Assembly (NCBI RefSeq): GCF_014838715.1
Contig: NZ_CP061947.1
Location: 2,046,001 to 2,110,000, forward strand
Source: Algoriphagus sp. Y33
GTDB lineage: Bacteria > Bacteroidota > Bacteroidia > Cytophagales > Cyclobacteriaceae
Reading direction: 5' to 3'
DNA: 64,000 nt
Shown here piece by piece: positions 52,090 through 61,607 of this stretch. The position numbers and the translations under genes are program-made. The notes beneath the pieces are model-generated. The model was not told the origin of the DNA. It did not search any database and saw only the letters and a list, made by a program, of their open reading frames with translations. Each line of letters opens with the position of its first letter. Position 1 is the first letter of the stretch.

Positions 52090-54255
52090 TCACACTCGCT
52101 TTATCCCCAAATTCAGATCCTGAAATTCCTTCTGCTCTATAAACGGCTGACTTCTCAGTCTCCTTTGGGTGGCAGAGAAGATGGCATTGGCAATAGCGCC
52201 TCCGGTGGGTGGCAAACACGGCTCGCCCAAACCGGTAGGATCATAGCCGCTGTCCACATAGTAAGTGTCCACTGTAGGCACTTCCTTCATCCGGATCAAT
52301 CTATACTTGTCAAAATTTGTTTGAGTGGGAAGACCGTTTTCAAACGTCAGGTTTCCATACATCGCATGTCCCATACCGTCTACTACTCCTCCTCTCACTT
52401 GGTGGTTGGCGCCTGTGGGATTTACTACCATTCCGCAGTCTGTAATCACATGAACCTTTTTAAGAGATGGAGTACCATTTTCAATCTCGATATCAGCAAC
52501 TTGTGCCACATAAGTTCTGTGAGAATAATACACTGAAAATCCCTGTTTTACATTAGGATTTTTACCCCAGTTGGATTTCTCGGCGGCCATTTTCGTGACG
52601 CCGATCATGCGGTCTACATTATATTGAAGCTCTCCTCCTACTGGATTGGTTTTTGCTTTTTCCAGTAACTCAAGTCTAAATGCCACAGGATCTTTTTTGG
52701 CAGCCAAAGCCACTTCATCCAAAAATGACTGCTCAGCATACGCTAAGAAATTCGTGATAGGCGCTCTCCATGCATTGGTAGTAATCGAAGATTCATAATT
52801 CACATTTTCTATCAGCAAATTATCAACCGCTCCGGAAGGGAAATTATGCTCTCTGGTACTATTGCCTGCATTCATCCCTACACCCCGAAGTTTGTAACCC
52901 GTCATATTACCATCTGCATCCAAGGCAGCTTCAAATCTGTACCGTACGGCTGGTCTATATGCTCCCCCGGTCAGATCATCCTCCCTGCTCCAGGTTAATT
53001 TTACAGGTGCATTTACCAGTTTGGATACATGCACTGCTTCAGCTACATAATCTGCACGAAGCCTACGTCCAAAACCTCCTCCAAGTCTCGTAATTTCGAC
53101 CGAGATATTCTCGGGAGCAATTCCCGATACTTCAGCAGCAGCCCTTCTGGCACTCTCAGGAGTTTGTGTTGGGCCGATCAATTCCACAGAATTTTCTTTG
53201 ACATGAGCAAAGAAATTCATGGGTTCCATAGGAGAATGTGAAAGAAAGGGACACTGGTATTCAGCTGTCACTACTTGTACTGCGTCTTTAAATGCAGCAT
53301 TTACATTGCCATCTTCCCGCTTTATTTCGGCTTTTCCATCGGCTAATAAGTCCTTGAAAATCTGATCATGGTCGGCAGAACTCTCAACTTTTCCATCAGG
53401 TTCATATTCCACTTTCAACAGCTTCTTGGCCTTCATCAATGGCCAAGTAGAAGTTCCTACTACCGCAACACTGTTTTCAAAAGTCACAACGTCTTTCACT
53501 CCCGCCACATTCCTGGCTTCGGCATCATCTATGGATTTGATTTTCATGCCAAAAGGCGCACGCTGAAGCATCGCATGGAGCATTCCTTCTCTGTAAAAAT
53601 CCAATCCAAACAGTGGCTCCCCTTTGAAAATAGCACCACTGTCTACGTTCTTAACCGGCGTGCCGATAATCTTAAAGTCTTTTTTATCCTTTAATGCGAT
53701 ATCATCAGGTGCAGTCATTAGTGAAGCTTCATTGGCCATTTCTCCATAGCCTATTTCCTTTCCACTTGCCTTATGATATATTATTCCTTCTGAAGTGGTC
53801 AATTCTTCGGCCGGTACTTCCCATGCCTTGGCAGCGGCAGCAACCAAGAGGTATTTCGCCGTAGCCCCAGCTTTACGAAGCCGCTCCCAAGAATGGGGCA
53901 TAGCTCCTGAACCTCCTGTCAATTGCCGCTCGAACTTGTCCGTGTCCAGATTCGCTTGTAGTACACGGACTTTACTCCAATCTGCATCCAGTTCTTCGGC
54001 TACGACCATCGGAAATGAGGTCTTGATATTTTGTCCCAACTCAGGATTCGGTGAATAAATAATAATATCCCCACTTGGTGCTATACTTAGAAATGCGTTA
54101 AAATTCTTGGCATTTGTCAATACCTCCTCTGTACTAAGCACTTCCATCTTAGGCGAGTCACAGCTCATCCAATTGAAGCCTATAAACAATCCTCCTGCCG
54201 TGGTTCCGGCAATCTTCAGGAAATCCCTTCGGTTAGTTTTTGTTAGTGTCGCCAT
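52090..54255 (-). CDS. Tat-exported molybdenum hydroxylase large subunit (IorB-like)
   Basis: A 721-residue molybdopterin-binding subunit of the isoquinoline 1-oxidoreductase type. The twin-arginine signal TNRRDFLKIAGTTAGG (Arg9-Arg10) predicts export with the cofactor bound. Molybdopterin blocks include ITRLGGGFGRRLRADYVAEA and GMNAGNSTREHNFPSGA, and the catalytic Glu678 is in GLGEPCLPP. There is no FAD subunit gene; such enzymes pass electrons to cytochromes. The gene starts 2 bp after the small-subunit stop codon. The substrate (an aldehyde or N-heterocycle) is unknown. Confidence 0.93.
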   Translation of the reverse strand: MATLTKTNRRDFLKIAGTTAGGLFIGFNWMSCDSPKMEVLSTEEVLTNAKNFNAFLSIAPSGDIIIYSPNPELGQNIKTSFPMVVAEELDADWSKVRVLQANLDTDKFERQLTGGSGAMPHSWERLRKAGATAKYLLVAAAAKAWEVPAEELTTSEGIIYHKASGKEIGYGEMANEASLMTAPDDIALKDKKDFKIIGTPVKNVDSGAIFKGEPLFGLDFYREGMLHAMLQRAPFGMKIKSIDDAEARNVAGVKDVVTFENSVAVVGTSTWPLMKAKKLLKVEYEPDGKVESSADHDQIFKDLLADGKAEIKREDGNVNAAFKDAVQVVTAEYQCPFLSHSPMEPMNFFAHVKENSVELIGPTQTPESARRAAAEVSGIAPENISVEITRLGGGFGRRLRADYVAEAVHVSKLVNAPVKLTWSREDDLTGGAYRPAVRYRFEAALDADGNMTGYKLRGVGMNAGNSTREHNFPSGAVDNLLIENVNYESSITTNAWRAPITNFLAYAEQSFLDEVALAAKKDPVAFRLELLEKAKTNPVGGELQYNVDRMIGVTKMAAEKSNWGKNPNVKQGFSVYYSHRTYVAQVADIEIENGTPSLKKVHVITDCGMVVNPTGANHQVRGGVVDGMGHAMYGNLTFENGLPTQTNFDKYRLIRMKEVPTVDTYYVDSGYDPTGLGEPCLPPTGGAIANAIFSATQRRLRSQPFIEQKEFQDLNLGIKRV

Positions 54256-54257
54256 GG

Positions 54258-54716
54258 TTATTTGGAATTGGCAGCCATTGCAACGGCTTCTCTGATTTTA
54301 TGATAAGTACCACATCTACAGATATTTCTGTTCATTGCTTCATCTATTTCCTCCATGGAAGGAGCAGCATTTTTTTTCAACAGAGAAGCTGCAGCCATAA
54401 TCTGTCCTGCCTGGCAGTAGCCACATTGGGCCACGTCTACTTCTGCCCAGGCTTTCTGTACAGGGTGATCACCGTCTTTCGAAAGTCCTTCAATAGTAGT
54501 AATCTCATCCTCAGTCAGTGTGGATGCAGGGGTGACGCAGGAGAACATTGCTTCTCCGTTTCTATGGACAGTACAGGCACCGCACTGTGCGATGCCACAA
54601 GAGTATTTTGTTCCGACTAATCCTAGATGATCCCGAAGAACCCAAAGTAAGGGAGTATCTTCTTCTACATCAACCGAATGAGCCTTTCCGTTGATTTTTA
54701 GGTTTATAAGTGCCAT
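54258..54716 (-). CDS. 2Fe-2S small subunit of molybdenum hydroxylase (IorA-like)
   Basis: A 152-residue electron-transfer subunit with two [2Fe-2S] clusters: Cys40, 45, 48 and 60 (plant-type, SCGIAQCGACTVH) and Cys98, 101, 133 and 135 (QCGYCQAGQ and NICRCGTY). It has no signal and is expected to ride out with the Tat-targeted partner encoded directly downstream. This is the first gene of the two-gene operon. Confidence 0.94.
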   Translation of the reverse strand: MALINLKINGKAHSVDVEEDTPLLWVLRDHLGLVGTKYSCGIAQCGACTVHRNGEAMFSCVTPASTLTEDEITTIEGLSKDGDHPVQKAWAEVDVAQCGYCQAGQIMAAASLLKKNAAPSMEEIDEAMNRNICRCGTYHKIREAVAMAANSK

Positions 54717-54827
54717 GGGTTATTGGTTACGTTTATGCCTTTAAGATAAAGAAAATCAGATGAGTAGAGAAACCGGCTATGTAAATTTAGAGAGTAGTAT
54801 GTCAATTTGAAATCATTCTAAAATTGA

Positions 54828-55301
54828 CTAATTCGCTTTCAAATAAATAATAGTATAGTCCTCATTAGTGTTGGTGGAAAATCCACTAAGGGTAAGCGTA
54901 TCATTAGAGACCATTAGTTTCTCACATCTAGCAGTTTCGGGTAAAGTTAAAATCACATCATTTGGCTTAAGATCCCTGATATTGTTGTTATCGAATTGAC
55001 AGTTCTCTGCAACCTCAAATTTTTCAAATTTAGGGTTGTATTGAGTCCCTTCTTCTACAAATTTTACGGTGGATTCTTCAAACTCTGCGGTACGATAGGG
55101 ATATTCAATTTCTTTCCATTTACCCTGCAATTGTTCAATAATCTTATCCTTCTCTATGCCTTGGTTATCCTTTTCAGCGATTTCATATTGTTGATGACTG
55201 GACGATCCATTTTCTTTATTTTGATTCTTACATGATAGTATCAAAACTATAAGAATAATTAAAATGGGGTTAGATTTCAATCTCATGGTTTTTAGTATCA
55301 A
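54828..55301 (-). CDS. Hypothetical lipoprotein
   Basis: A 157-residue predicted lipoprotein with lipobox LILSC. An ATG at 55286 gives a shorter, equally plausible signal. The mature part begins with a polar linker (KNQNKENGSSSHQQ), then a small beta-rich domain (LQGKWKEIEYPYRTAEFEES; NDTLTLSGFSTNTNEDY) reminiscent of lipocalin-like DUFs whose start reads LxGKWK. No function assigned. Confidence 0.65.
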   Translation of the reverse strand: MILKTMRLKSNPILIILIVLILSCKNQNKENGSSSHQQYEIAEKDNQGIEKDKIIEQLQGKWKEIEYPYRTAEFEESTVKFVEEGTQYNPKFEKFEVAENCQFDNNNIRDLKPNDVILTLPETARCEKLMVSNDTLTLSGFSTNTNEDYTIIYLKAN

Positions 55302-55418
55302 GTTAATGCTATAAAGTAGTATGACTAAAAATTTTCAGAAAAAACAGCTCAACATGCACCTTTTAATCTTCTTTAGAGTTAAAACCTGTAATTTATTTCT
55401 CCGCTTCTAAGGCTCTTT

Positions 55419-56591
55419 ATGTTTAAGTTTTTGTTCAAAACGTTTAAATACCTAATGATCACTATCATTTCAATCATACTTCTTGTAGCTATTAGTGCTG
55501 CTCTTTTTGTCAATCTTAGTCCACAATTTGGTTCAAATCCATCTAAAGAAAGGCTCCTTCAGTACGAAAAACTGGACTACTACGAAGATGGTAAATTCAG
55601 CAACCTGATGCCGACCAATATGGACATGAATTTTACGGAAGCAATCAAAATGCTTCCTGAATTTTTCAAGAACGATCCAACACGAAGACCGGATTTTGAT
55701 TTGCCGTTAGTGCATCGAGATTCGTTGGAGTTGGTCACAAAAGAGCAAACTACCCGTCTTGTTTGGTTTGGGCACTCTACATTTTTACTCCAGATCGACG
55801 GAAAAACAATCCTTATTGACCCTATGTTCGGAGACGTTCCTGCTCCCAACCCTCTTTTGGGAAGAAAACGTTACAGCAACCAACTTCCTATAGCCATCGA
55901 AAAATTACCGCAGATTGACATGATTATCATGTCTCACGACCATTATGACCATTTGGATTATGGCTCAATCCGGAAATTAAAAGACAAGACCAATGCTTTC
56001 TACATGCCTTTGGGTATGGGGGCACATTTTGAAGAATGGGGAATTGACGCTTCCCGTATTCATGAATTAGGCTGGTGGGATGAAATTCAGGCGGAAGGGT
56101 TACTCTTGGCTTTGACGCCCGCCAGACATTTCTCCGGACGCGGATTGAACAATCGCTTCTCTACCTTATGGGGTTCTTGGGTGGTTCGAGGCGAAAGTGA
56201 CAACATTTACTTCAGCGGAGACAGCGGATACGGATCTCACTTCAAGCAAATCGGCGAGAAGTATGGTCCGTTCGATTTTGCAATGATGGAATGTGGCCAG
56301 TACAACGAGCGTTGGAAAGATATTCATATGGCTCCTGAAGAAACCGCCCAAGCTGCAAAGGACATCAACACTAAGGTATTTATGCCTATCCATTGGGCTG
56401 CATTTACATTGGCGATGCACTCTTGGACAGATCCTGTAGAACGGGTAATCGCAAAAGCAGAAGAGATAAACCAGCCCATTTTTGTCCCTGAAATCGGAGA
56501 ATTCATTGAGTTGGGAAAAAATCTCGTAACCAAACGTCAGTGGTGGCTGAAGCCTTCCCCAGCGTCTAACCAAATGATTTCCAAACAGTAG
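55419..56591 (+). CDS. MBL-fold metallo-hydrolase (NAPE-PLD/UlaG-like)
   Basis: A 390-residue metallo-beta-lactamase-fold protein anchored by one N-terminal membrane helix (about 11-31). Metal ligands are in SHDHYDH (His173, His175, Asp177, His178), with a later Asp in FSGDSGYG and a His in PIHWAAF. The LVWFGHSTFLLQIDGKTILIDPMF signature places it with the NAPE-phospholipase D/UlaG type. The substrate could be a phosphodiester or lactone. Single gene. Confidence 0.9.
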   Translation: MFKFLFKTFKYLMITIISIILLVAISAALFVNLSPQFGSNPSKERLLQYEKLDYYEDGKFSNLMPTNMDMNFTEAIKMLPEFFKNDPTRRPDFDLPLVHRDSLELVTKEQTTRLVWFGHSTFLLQIDGKTILIDPMFGDVPAPNPLLGRKRYSNQLPIAIEKLPQIDMIIMSHDHYDHLDYGSIRKLKDKTNAFYMPLGMGAHFEEWGIDASRIHELGWWDEIQAEGLLLALTPARHFSGRGLNNRFSTLWGSWVVRGESDNIYFSGDSGYGSHFKQIGEKYGPFDFAMMECGQYNERWKDIHMAPEETAQAAKDINTKVFMPIHWAAFTLAMHSWTDPVERVIAKAEEINQPIFVPEIGEFIELGKNLVTKRQWWLKPSPASNQMISKQ

Positions 56592-56896
56592 AAATGTAAA
56601 TTTCGCATATCCTACATTTTCTTCCATTTTCCGAAGGCAGATTAATAGGGAAATCACCTCTAATCTATGGAGATCTTTTGGGGCATTTTTCCTAATTTGA
56701 CATTTGAAAATCAACAACTACTCGTTTTTCTACCAATAAAAGGGAAAGACTCATTTGGATATGCTTAACTCTAATGGAATTGGCGCTTCGATCATCGTAA
56801 GTTCCTGCTTATTCCTGTGATATGTTTCTAAGTCTTTTATTAGTAGAGTCTCTGCGAATTAGTTTAAAAATTAATTTATAACAACCTAAAAAACCT

Positions 56897-58045
56897 ATGT
56901 CTCAGACTATTAAAGCTGCTATTGTGGGAACCGGATTTATCGGTCCTGCTCATTTAGAAGCACTTAGAAGAATCCCTAATATCGAGGTAACAGGCCTCGT
57001 AGAAGTAAATCAGGAAGTGGCGGATGCAAAAGCCACAGAACTTGGAATCCCAAATGCCTACACGTTTGAAAATATGCTGAAGGATGACAGCATTGATGTA
57101 GTGCATATTTGTACACCTAATTTTCTACATTTCCCTCAGGCAAAAGCATGTTTGCTAGCCGGTAAGCACGTCGTCTGCGAAAAGCCTTTGTCAGTTACTG
57201 TGGAAGAGGCTGAAGAACTCGTTTCCTTGGCCAAGGAAACAGGATTGATCAATGCCGTTCACTTTAATCTCCGTTATTATCCTATGGTTCGCCAGATGAA
57301 AGTAATGCGTGAAAAAGGCGAATTGGGAGAAGTTTATTCTGTGATGGGCTCTTACCTGCAGGATTGGCTTATCCACAAGACCGACTACAGCTGGAGATTG
57401 GATCCTAAGCAATCCGGAGGATCAAGAGTGGTTGCAGACATCGGTTCTCACCTGTTGGATATGACTGAATATGTGACAGGATTGAAAGTCACTGCGGTAA
57501 TGGCTGATTTCTCCATAGTTCATCCCACCCGTCTAAAGCCATTGAAAGCAGTTGAATCCTTCTCCGGCAAAGCGCTTGATCCGTCGGATTACGAAGAATA
57601 TGAAGTAACATCTGAAGATTACGCTACTATAATGCTTCGCTTTGATAATGGCCGAACAGGCTCTATCGTGGTAAGCCAAGTGAATGCAGGACGCAAAAAC
57701 CGTTTGAACATCGAGATCTCAGGTTCGAAGTCCAATTTTGAGTTCAATGCGGAGAAGCCAAACGAACTTTGGATAGGAAAAAGAGACTCTGCCAATTCTA
57801 TCTTGATGAAAGATCCTGCTTTGGTAGATGCAGGAGCACGTTCATTGGTAAGTTTTCCGGGAGGCCACCAAGAAGGTTTTCCGGATACTTCCAAGCAACT
57901 TTTCAAAGAAGTGTATGCAGCGATAAGAGAAGGCAAGCAGCCTGAGTCCCCTACGTTCCCAACTTTCGCTGACGGCTTGAGAGAGCTTATCATTGGTGAT
58001 GCGATTGTAGAAAGTAATGCAAACGAAGCTTGGGTGAAGATTTAA
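56897..58045 (+). CDS. Gfo/Idh/MocA family oxidoreductase (cytoplasmic)
   Basis: A 382-residue NAD(P)-dependent sugar/inositol-type dehydrogenase. The Rossmann loop is VGTGFIGPAHLEAL (about 10-23), the conserved Lys is in VVCEKPLSV, and the catalytic His region is VADIGSHLLDMTEYVTG. It has no signal, unlike the exported homologue at 17763. The LQDWLIHKTDYSWRLDPKQSGG block is typical of one Bacteroidota subgroup. The 56592-56896 gap before it holds nothing notable. Confidence 0.9.
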   Translation: MSQTIKAAIVGTGFIGPAHLEALRRIPNIEVTGLVEVNQEVADAKATELGIPNAYTFENMLKDDSIDVVHICTPNFLHFPQAKACLLAGKHVVCEKPLSVTVEEAEELVSLAKETGLINAVHFNLRYYPMVRQMKVMREKGELGEVYSVMGSYLQDWLIHKTDYSWRLDPKQSGGSRVVADIGSHLLDMTEYVTGLKVTAVMADFSIVHPTRLKPLKAVESFSGKALDPSDYEEYEVTSEDYATIMLRFDNGRTGSIVVSQVNAGRKNRLNIEISGSKSNFEFNAEKPNELWIGKRDSANSILMKDPALVDAGARSLVSFPGGHQEGFPDTSKQLFKEVYAAIREGKQPESPTFPTFADGLRELIIGDAIVESNANEAWVKI

Positions 58046-58214
58046 TTGAAAGTTGGATGCCGGGTGACCGATGATGCTTTTCCCAAGAGTTTTTGACCTT
58101 TATTAACTCTGGAAATGACAAAACATTTGACACCCGTCATCTGACATTATTCATCCCAAAAAAAGACTTTCTCTTTTGATAAAATGTCGTATTTTGATGT
58201 CAAATCCAAAACCA

Positions 58215-58730
58215 ATGACAATGAACTTGAAAAAGAACCTTTTAGCCTTTGCCCTACTTGCATTTGTAGGCTTTGCCGCTAATGCACAAGAGAAAGCCAG
58301 CCCAGCCAAAACCGCAGAAGGAATGGTAGGCGATGCCAAAATCACGATTAACTACAGTAGTCCCGCGGTAAAAGGACGTACTATTTGGGGAGAGTTGGTT
58401 CCTATGGGAGAGGTATGGAGAGCAGGTGCCAATGAGGCAACTACCTTCACCACGACCAAAGATATCACTGTACAAGGAGAGAAGCTTCCTGCAGGTACTT
58501 ACGGTTTCTTTGTTATCCCAAGTGAAACAGGACAGTCTACCTTTATTTTCAACAAAGTCTCCAAGCAATGGGGAGCCTTTGACTACGATTCAAGTGAAGA
58601 TGTTCTAAGAGTTGATGTTCCTTCAGGAGAGAATTCCACTTTGGAAGAGCGTTTGGTATACGAAGTTAAACCGGACAGCTTTGAAATAAGATGGGAATAT
58701 GGGAAAGCTTCCGCTAAGCTGAGTAATTAA
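58215..58730 (+). CDS. DUF2911 secreted protein
   Basis: A 171-residue exported protein with a Sec signal (NLLAFALLAFVGFAANAQ). The start at 58215 or 58221 fits the signal best; an ATG at 58176 adds about 13 residues. The DUF2911 core is clear: ITINYSSPAVKGRTIWGELVP, GEVWRAGANEATTFTTT and LPAGTYGFFVIP. Function is unknown; the family is beta-rich and very common in Bacteroidota. Strong terminator follows. Confidence 0.9.
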   Translation: MTMNLKKNLLAFALLAFVGFAANAQEKASPAKTAEGMVGDAKITINYSSPAVKGRTIWGELVPMGEVWRAGANEATTFTTTKDITVQGEKLPAGTYGFFVIPSETGQSTFIFNKVSKQWGAFDYDSSEDVLRVDVPSGENSTLEERLVYEVKPDSFEIRWEYGKASAKLSN

Positions 58731-58750
58731 TCAAATCGAGAAAACTCATC

Positions 58751-58780
58751 AAGGCCACAGGGTAATCCTTGTGGCCTTTT
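58751..58780 (+). terminator. Terminator of the DUF2911 gene
   Basis: A 12-pair stem built on AAGGCCACA / TGTGGCCTT with a TAAT loop and a short T run. Beyond it, 58781-59086 holds only a small TTGGTGG / CCACCAA hairpin near 58860-58885. Confidence 0.85.
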
Positions 58781-59086
58781 GGCTGAAAAATCAATCCAAA
58801 GGATCGCCCGGGATAGACCTGAACATACCTCATTGGAAAGAATGCAACTAAAACTCAATTTGGTGGTCAGCAGTATCCACCAATGCATTCCTGGAGTAAA
58901 TTAGTATTTGATTGGAGTGGACATGAATAGACTAAAATACATCACTACCTATAAGTAAGCGCTATGTAAACCTGTCATTATTTTTAACTAAGACTTTTTA
59001 CAATTTATTCCTCCGCTTGATATCCCGGGTTAAATGTCATTTTGGCATATTGTAAACATGGCCGATCATTCTCCGTGAGCTTATAC

Positions 59087-59120
59087 GAAGAAGGGGTAAA
59101 AAAAACCTTGCCCCTTCTTC
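59087..59120 (-). terminator. Candidate terminator of the GH18 gene
   Basis: A perfect 10-bp inverted repeat (GAAGAAGGGG / CCCCTTCTTC) with a 14-nt loop. The eight-T run on the minus strand lies in the loop rather than after the stem, so this is an unusual arrangement. Confidence 0.5.
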
Positions 59121-59151
59121 AAGTTAAAACTAGCAATGCAGCTATTCTTAA

Positions 59152-60363
59152 TTACTGTGCAGCCTTATAAATGGCATCAAGCAAACTTCCTTGCTCCTTG
59201 GTATCATTGCCCAGTTCCCAAAACATAATGCCTCCTATTCCTTTGTCTTTCGTATATTTTGTTTTGATTGCTACGGAAACCGTGTCATCGTATGACACCA
59301 ATAAGCTATCGGTAAAATTGTACATGTATGGCGCTTTGGCTTTCTCATCCCAGAACCTGTGAAAACTAGAATCCTGCTCATACTTGTCCCGAATTTGATG
59401 ATAGGCCATCCACCCAATGTGCAAACCATTGCTAAGCTGGTACAAGCCATTGTTTACGGGAGGTACGCCTTTCCAGACTCTGCCGTAAAAAGCTGCACCG
59501 ATCACGATCTGCTTAGGATCAACCCCCTCTTCGATCAGAAAGTCTACGATTTTCTCAGCAGACCGTGGGTCAGGATCCAAATTCTCACCTGACCGATACA
59601 AGCTATCTAGATGATCACGAAAAGGTGTCCCCTCAATATCTTCACTACTCACATCCCCTAAAGGTGTATGATGACCTGTATAAATCGATACACCGGAAAC
59701 CTGATCGTAAGTCATTACATTGGTGTAGTCTGCATATTTCATCACCTCATTCACTTCGATAAAATCATAGTACCGCTTCCAGCCGGCAGAAGCAAAAGTC
59801 AGAACTTTGTGGGAATCGAATGTGTCCAACATCTCACGCAATCCTTTCATCAGCGCAGTGAAATTCTGTGTATCTTCCGGCCTTGCCATAGTACCGTCAC
59901 CTGATATGCCGGGATATTCCCAGTCCATATCCATGCCGTCAAGCTTATAGGCTTCGATGAATTCCCCTGCACTTTTGATAAATTTAGTACGGCTTTCTTC
60001 CGTCAGTGCCATATCCGAAAAGCCATCTGCTCCCCATCCACCACATGCAATCATTACTTTTAGGTCAGGATTCCGTGCTTTTTGCACGACAAGTGCCTCC
60101 AACATTGGCCCAACTACTTCCGGGTTTCTGAATTTCATTTCACCATCGATTACATGAGTGAATGAGAATATAATGTGGGTAAGCTTTTCTACGGGTATTT
60201 CTTCTGGCTTAAAATTCCGTTCTGGCACATAATAAGCCATGATCACAGGATTTGAATGTAGTACATCTTCTGATTCTTGGGATAGTTCATTACTATTTGA
60301 GGTACAGCCTGCCGCAAAAACTAAAATTAGAAGTTGAAGTAATAAAGAGAAGTTAGGTTTCAA
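59152..60363 (-). CDS. Glycoside hydrolase family 18 (chitinase-like) lipoprotein
   Basis: A 403-residue enzyme with a lipobox ending at Cys20 (VFAAGC). The GH18 motif DGMDMDWE (142-149) carries the catalytic Glu149; other barrel strands are LKVMIACGGWG and VMTYDQVSG and GIGGIMFWELGNDT. No carbohydrate-binding module is present. It probably cuts chitin or GlcNAc oligomers at the cell surface and could feed the GH20 enzyme encoded at 15.9 kb. Confidence 0.93.
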   Translation of the reverse strand: MKPNFSLLLQLLILVFAAGCTSNSNELSQESEDVLHSNPVIMAYYVPERNFKPEEIPVEKLTHIIFSFTHVIDGEMKFRNPEVVGPMLEALVVQKARNPDLKVMIACGGWGADGFSDMALTEESRTKFIKSAGEFIEAYKLDGMDMDWEYPGISGDGTMARPEDTQNFTALMKGLREMLDTFDSHKVLTFASAGWKRYYDFIEVNEVMKYADYTNVMTYDQVSGVSIYTGHHTPLGDVSSEDIEGTPFRDHLDSLYRSGENLDPDPRSAEKIVDFLIEEGVDPKQIVIGAAFYGRVWKGVPPVNNGLYQLSNGLHIGWMAYHQIRDKYEQDSSFHRFWDEKAKAPYMYNFTDSLLVSYDDTVSVAIKTKYTKDKGIGGIMFWELGNDTKEQGSLLDAIYKAAQ

Positions 60364-60542
60364 TGGACGTTCCGGTTATTCTTTAACAATTATTTTTCGA
60401 AATAGATTTTACTTTATCTAAATTTTAGATCAAGGTAAGCAAAGAAAACTCAATCTCATTGTCAGGGAAAGAATATGCGTATAAAAATTACACGACAGGT
60501 AATCCAATTATACAAACTCTGTTAAACCGACTTCATTGTTTA

Positions 60543-61556
60543 TCACAACTGACCTATGACGGGAGGATTTTGTTCACTTGGATCCATTACGTTTACATAA
60601 TTCTCCAATGCCCGTCCCATTCCTTTCCACTCCACGGTCATTTTATCCCCATTTTCCAAGTGGATTTTACTTCCAAAGCTAAAAGCATCTGCTCCAAAAA
60701 AATGAACATGCGCCTGAAGAGGTATTCTATGGGACTCGTATTTAAAATGATGAAATTCCAGGTTCTCCAAGTTGTGGCACATATTTTTTTGACCGGTGTT
60801 TATGGCAGAGCTCCAAACTTCCCGGCCATCTCGGGAGATGGTAACTTCACCCGAATAGCTTTCGAAATCCGCATCAATCACGGCTTCCGGACCTATGGAG
60901 CAATTCCTTATTTTTGATGGTGCCAGATAGAGGTAGTTGGTTTTCTCCATGATGTGGTCGGAAAATTCATTCCCTGTACTCAAACCAATCCTCCAAGGTT
61001 TGCCCATTTTATCAATTACGTACAAGCCCGCAATCTCGGGCTCCTCCCCACCGTCATTGGCATAATAAGGCACAGCAAGCGATTGTCCATGAGCTCTTAA
61101 TACCTCACCATTACCTTTATAAAACCATTCCGGTTGAACCCCCTTTTCCCCAGGTGTCGGTGATCCTCCCCTCACTCCCATTTCATACATTTTCAGACTA
61201 TCTGTAGGTTTTTCTTCCAGCTGCCCGTGCATCATTTGTCTATTCAAGGCACTATTATGATGCGTCAGCCCGGTACCGGATACCATACACAGAAATGGAG
61301 ACTCCGGGTGATCGAAAGAAGGAAGCAACTTCCATTCACTTGTACCGTCATATACTGCGGAGTAATCCAACGTTTCGGCTGTCAAGCTGGCTAGAATCAG
61401 TTCCTTTAGTTTCTGACTATTCTCCAATGCGCTTAGTGCAAGTTCGTAAATAGAGCCATGCCCTTTTAAAAATACCAATTCCGGTTCTTTCACCATGGCA
61501 ATACTACGGCCATAGCTGGGATGAATCAGCTGAACAAGTCTTATATTATTTATCAT
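60543..61556 (-). CDS. AraD1/GguC-type FAH-superfamily protein
   Basis: A 337-residue fumarylacetoacetate-hydrolase-fold protein. The MVSGTGLTHHNSALNRQMMH segment, then MYEMGVRGGSPTPGEKGVQPEWFYKG, and SDHIMEKTNYLYLAPSKIRN are typical of the AraD1/GguC group, which dehydrates 2-keto-3-deoxy-arabonate-like acids. Metal-site acidic residues are plausible in GGEEPEIAGLY. It sits 51 bp after a GH43 arabinanase-type gene on the same strand, which supports a pentose-acid role. Confidence 0.85.
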   Translation of the reverse strand: MINNIRLVQLIHPSYGRSIAMVKEPELVFLKGHGSIYELALSALENSQKLKELILASLTAETLDYSAVYDGTSEWKLLPSFDHPESPFLCMVSGTGLTHHNSALNRQMMHGQLEEKPTDSLKMYEMGVRGGSPTPGEKGVQPEWFYKGNGEVLRAHGQSLAVPYYANDGGEEPEIAGLYVIDKMGKPWRIGLSTGNEFSDHIMEKTNYLYLAPSKIRNCSIGPEAVIDADFESYSGEVTISRDGREVWSSAINTGQKNMCHNLENLEFHHFKYESHRIPLQAHVHFFGADAFSFGSKIHLENGDKMTVEWKGMGRALENYVNVMDPSEQNPPVIGQL

Positions 61557-61607
61557 AAGTAGGTTGATTTTAGATTCAGATTAGATGCTAAAGTGGTGGT
61601 AAAACTA

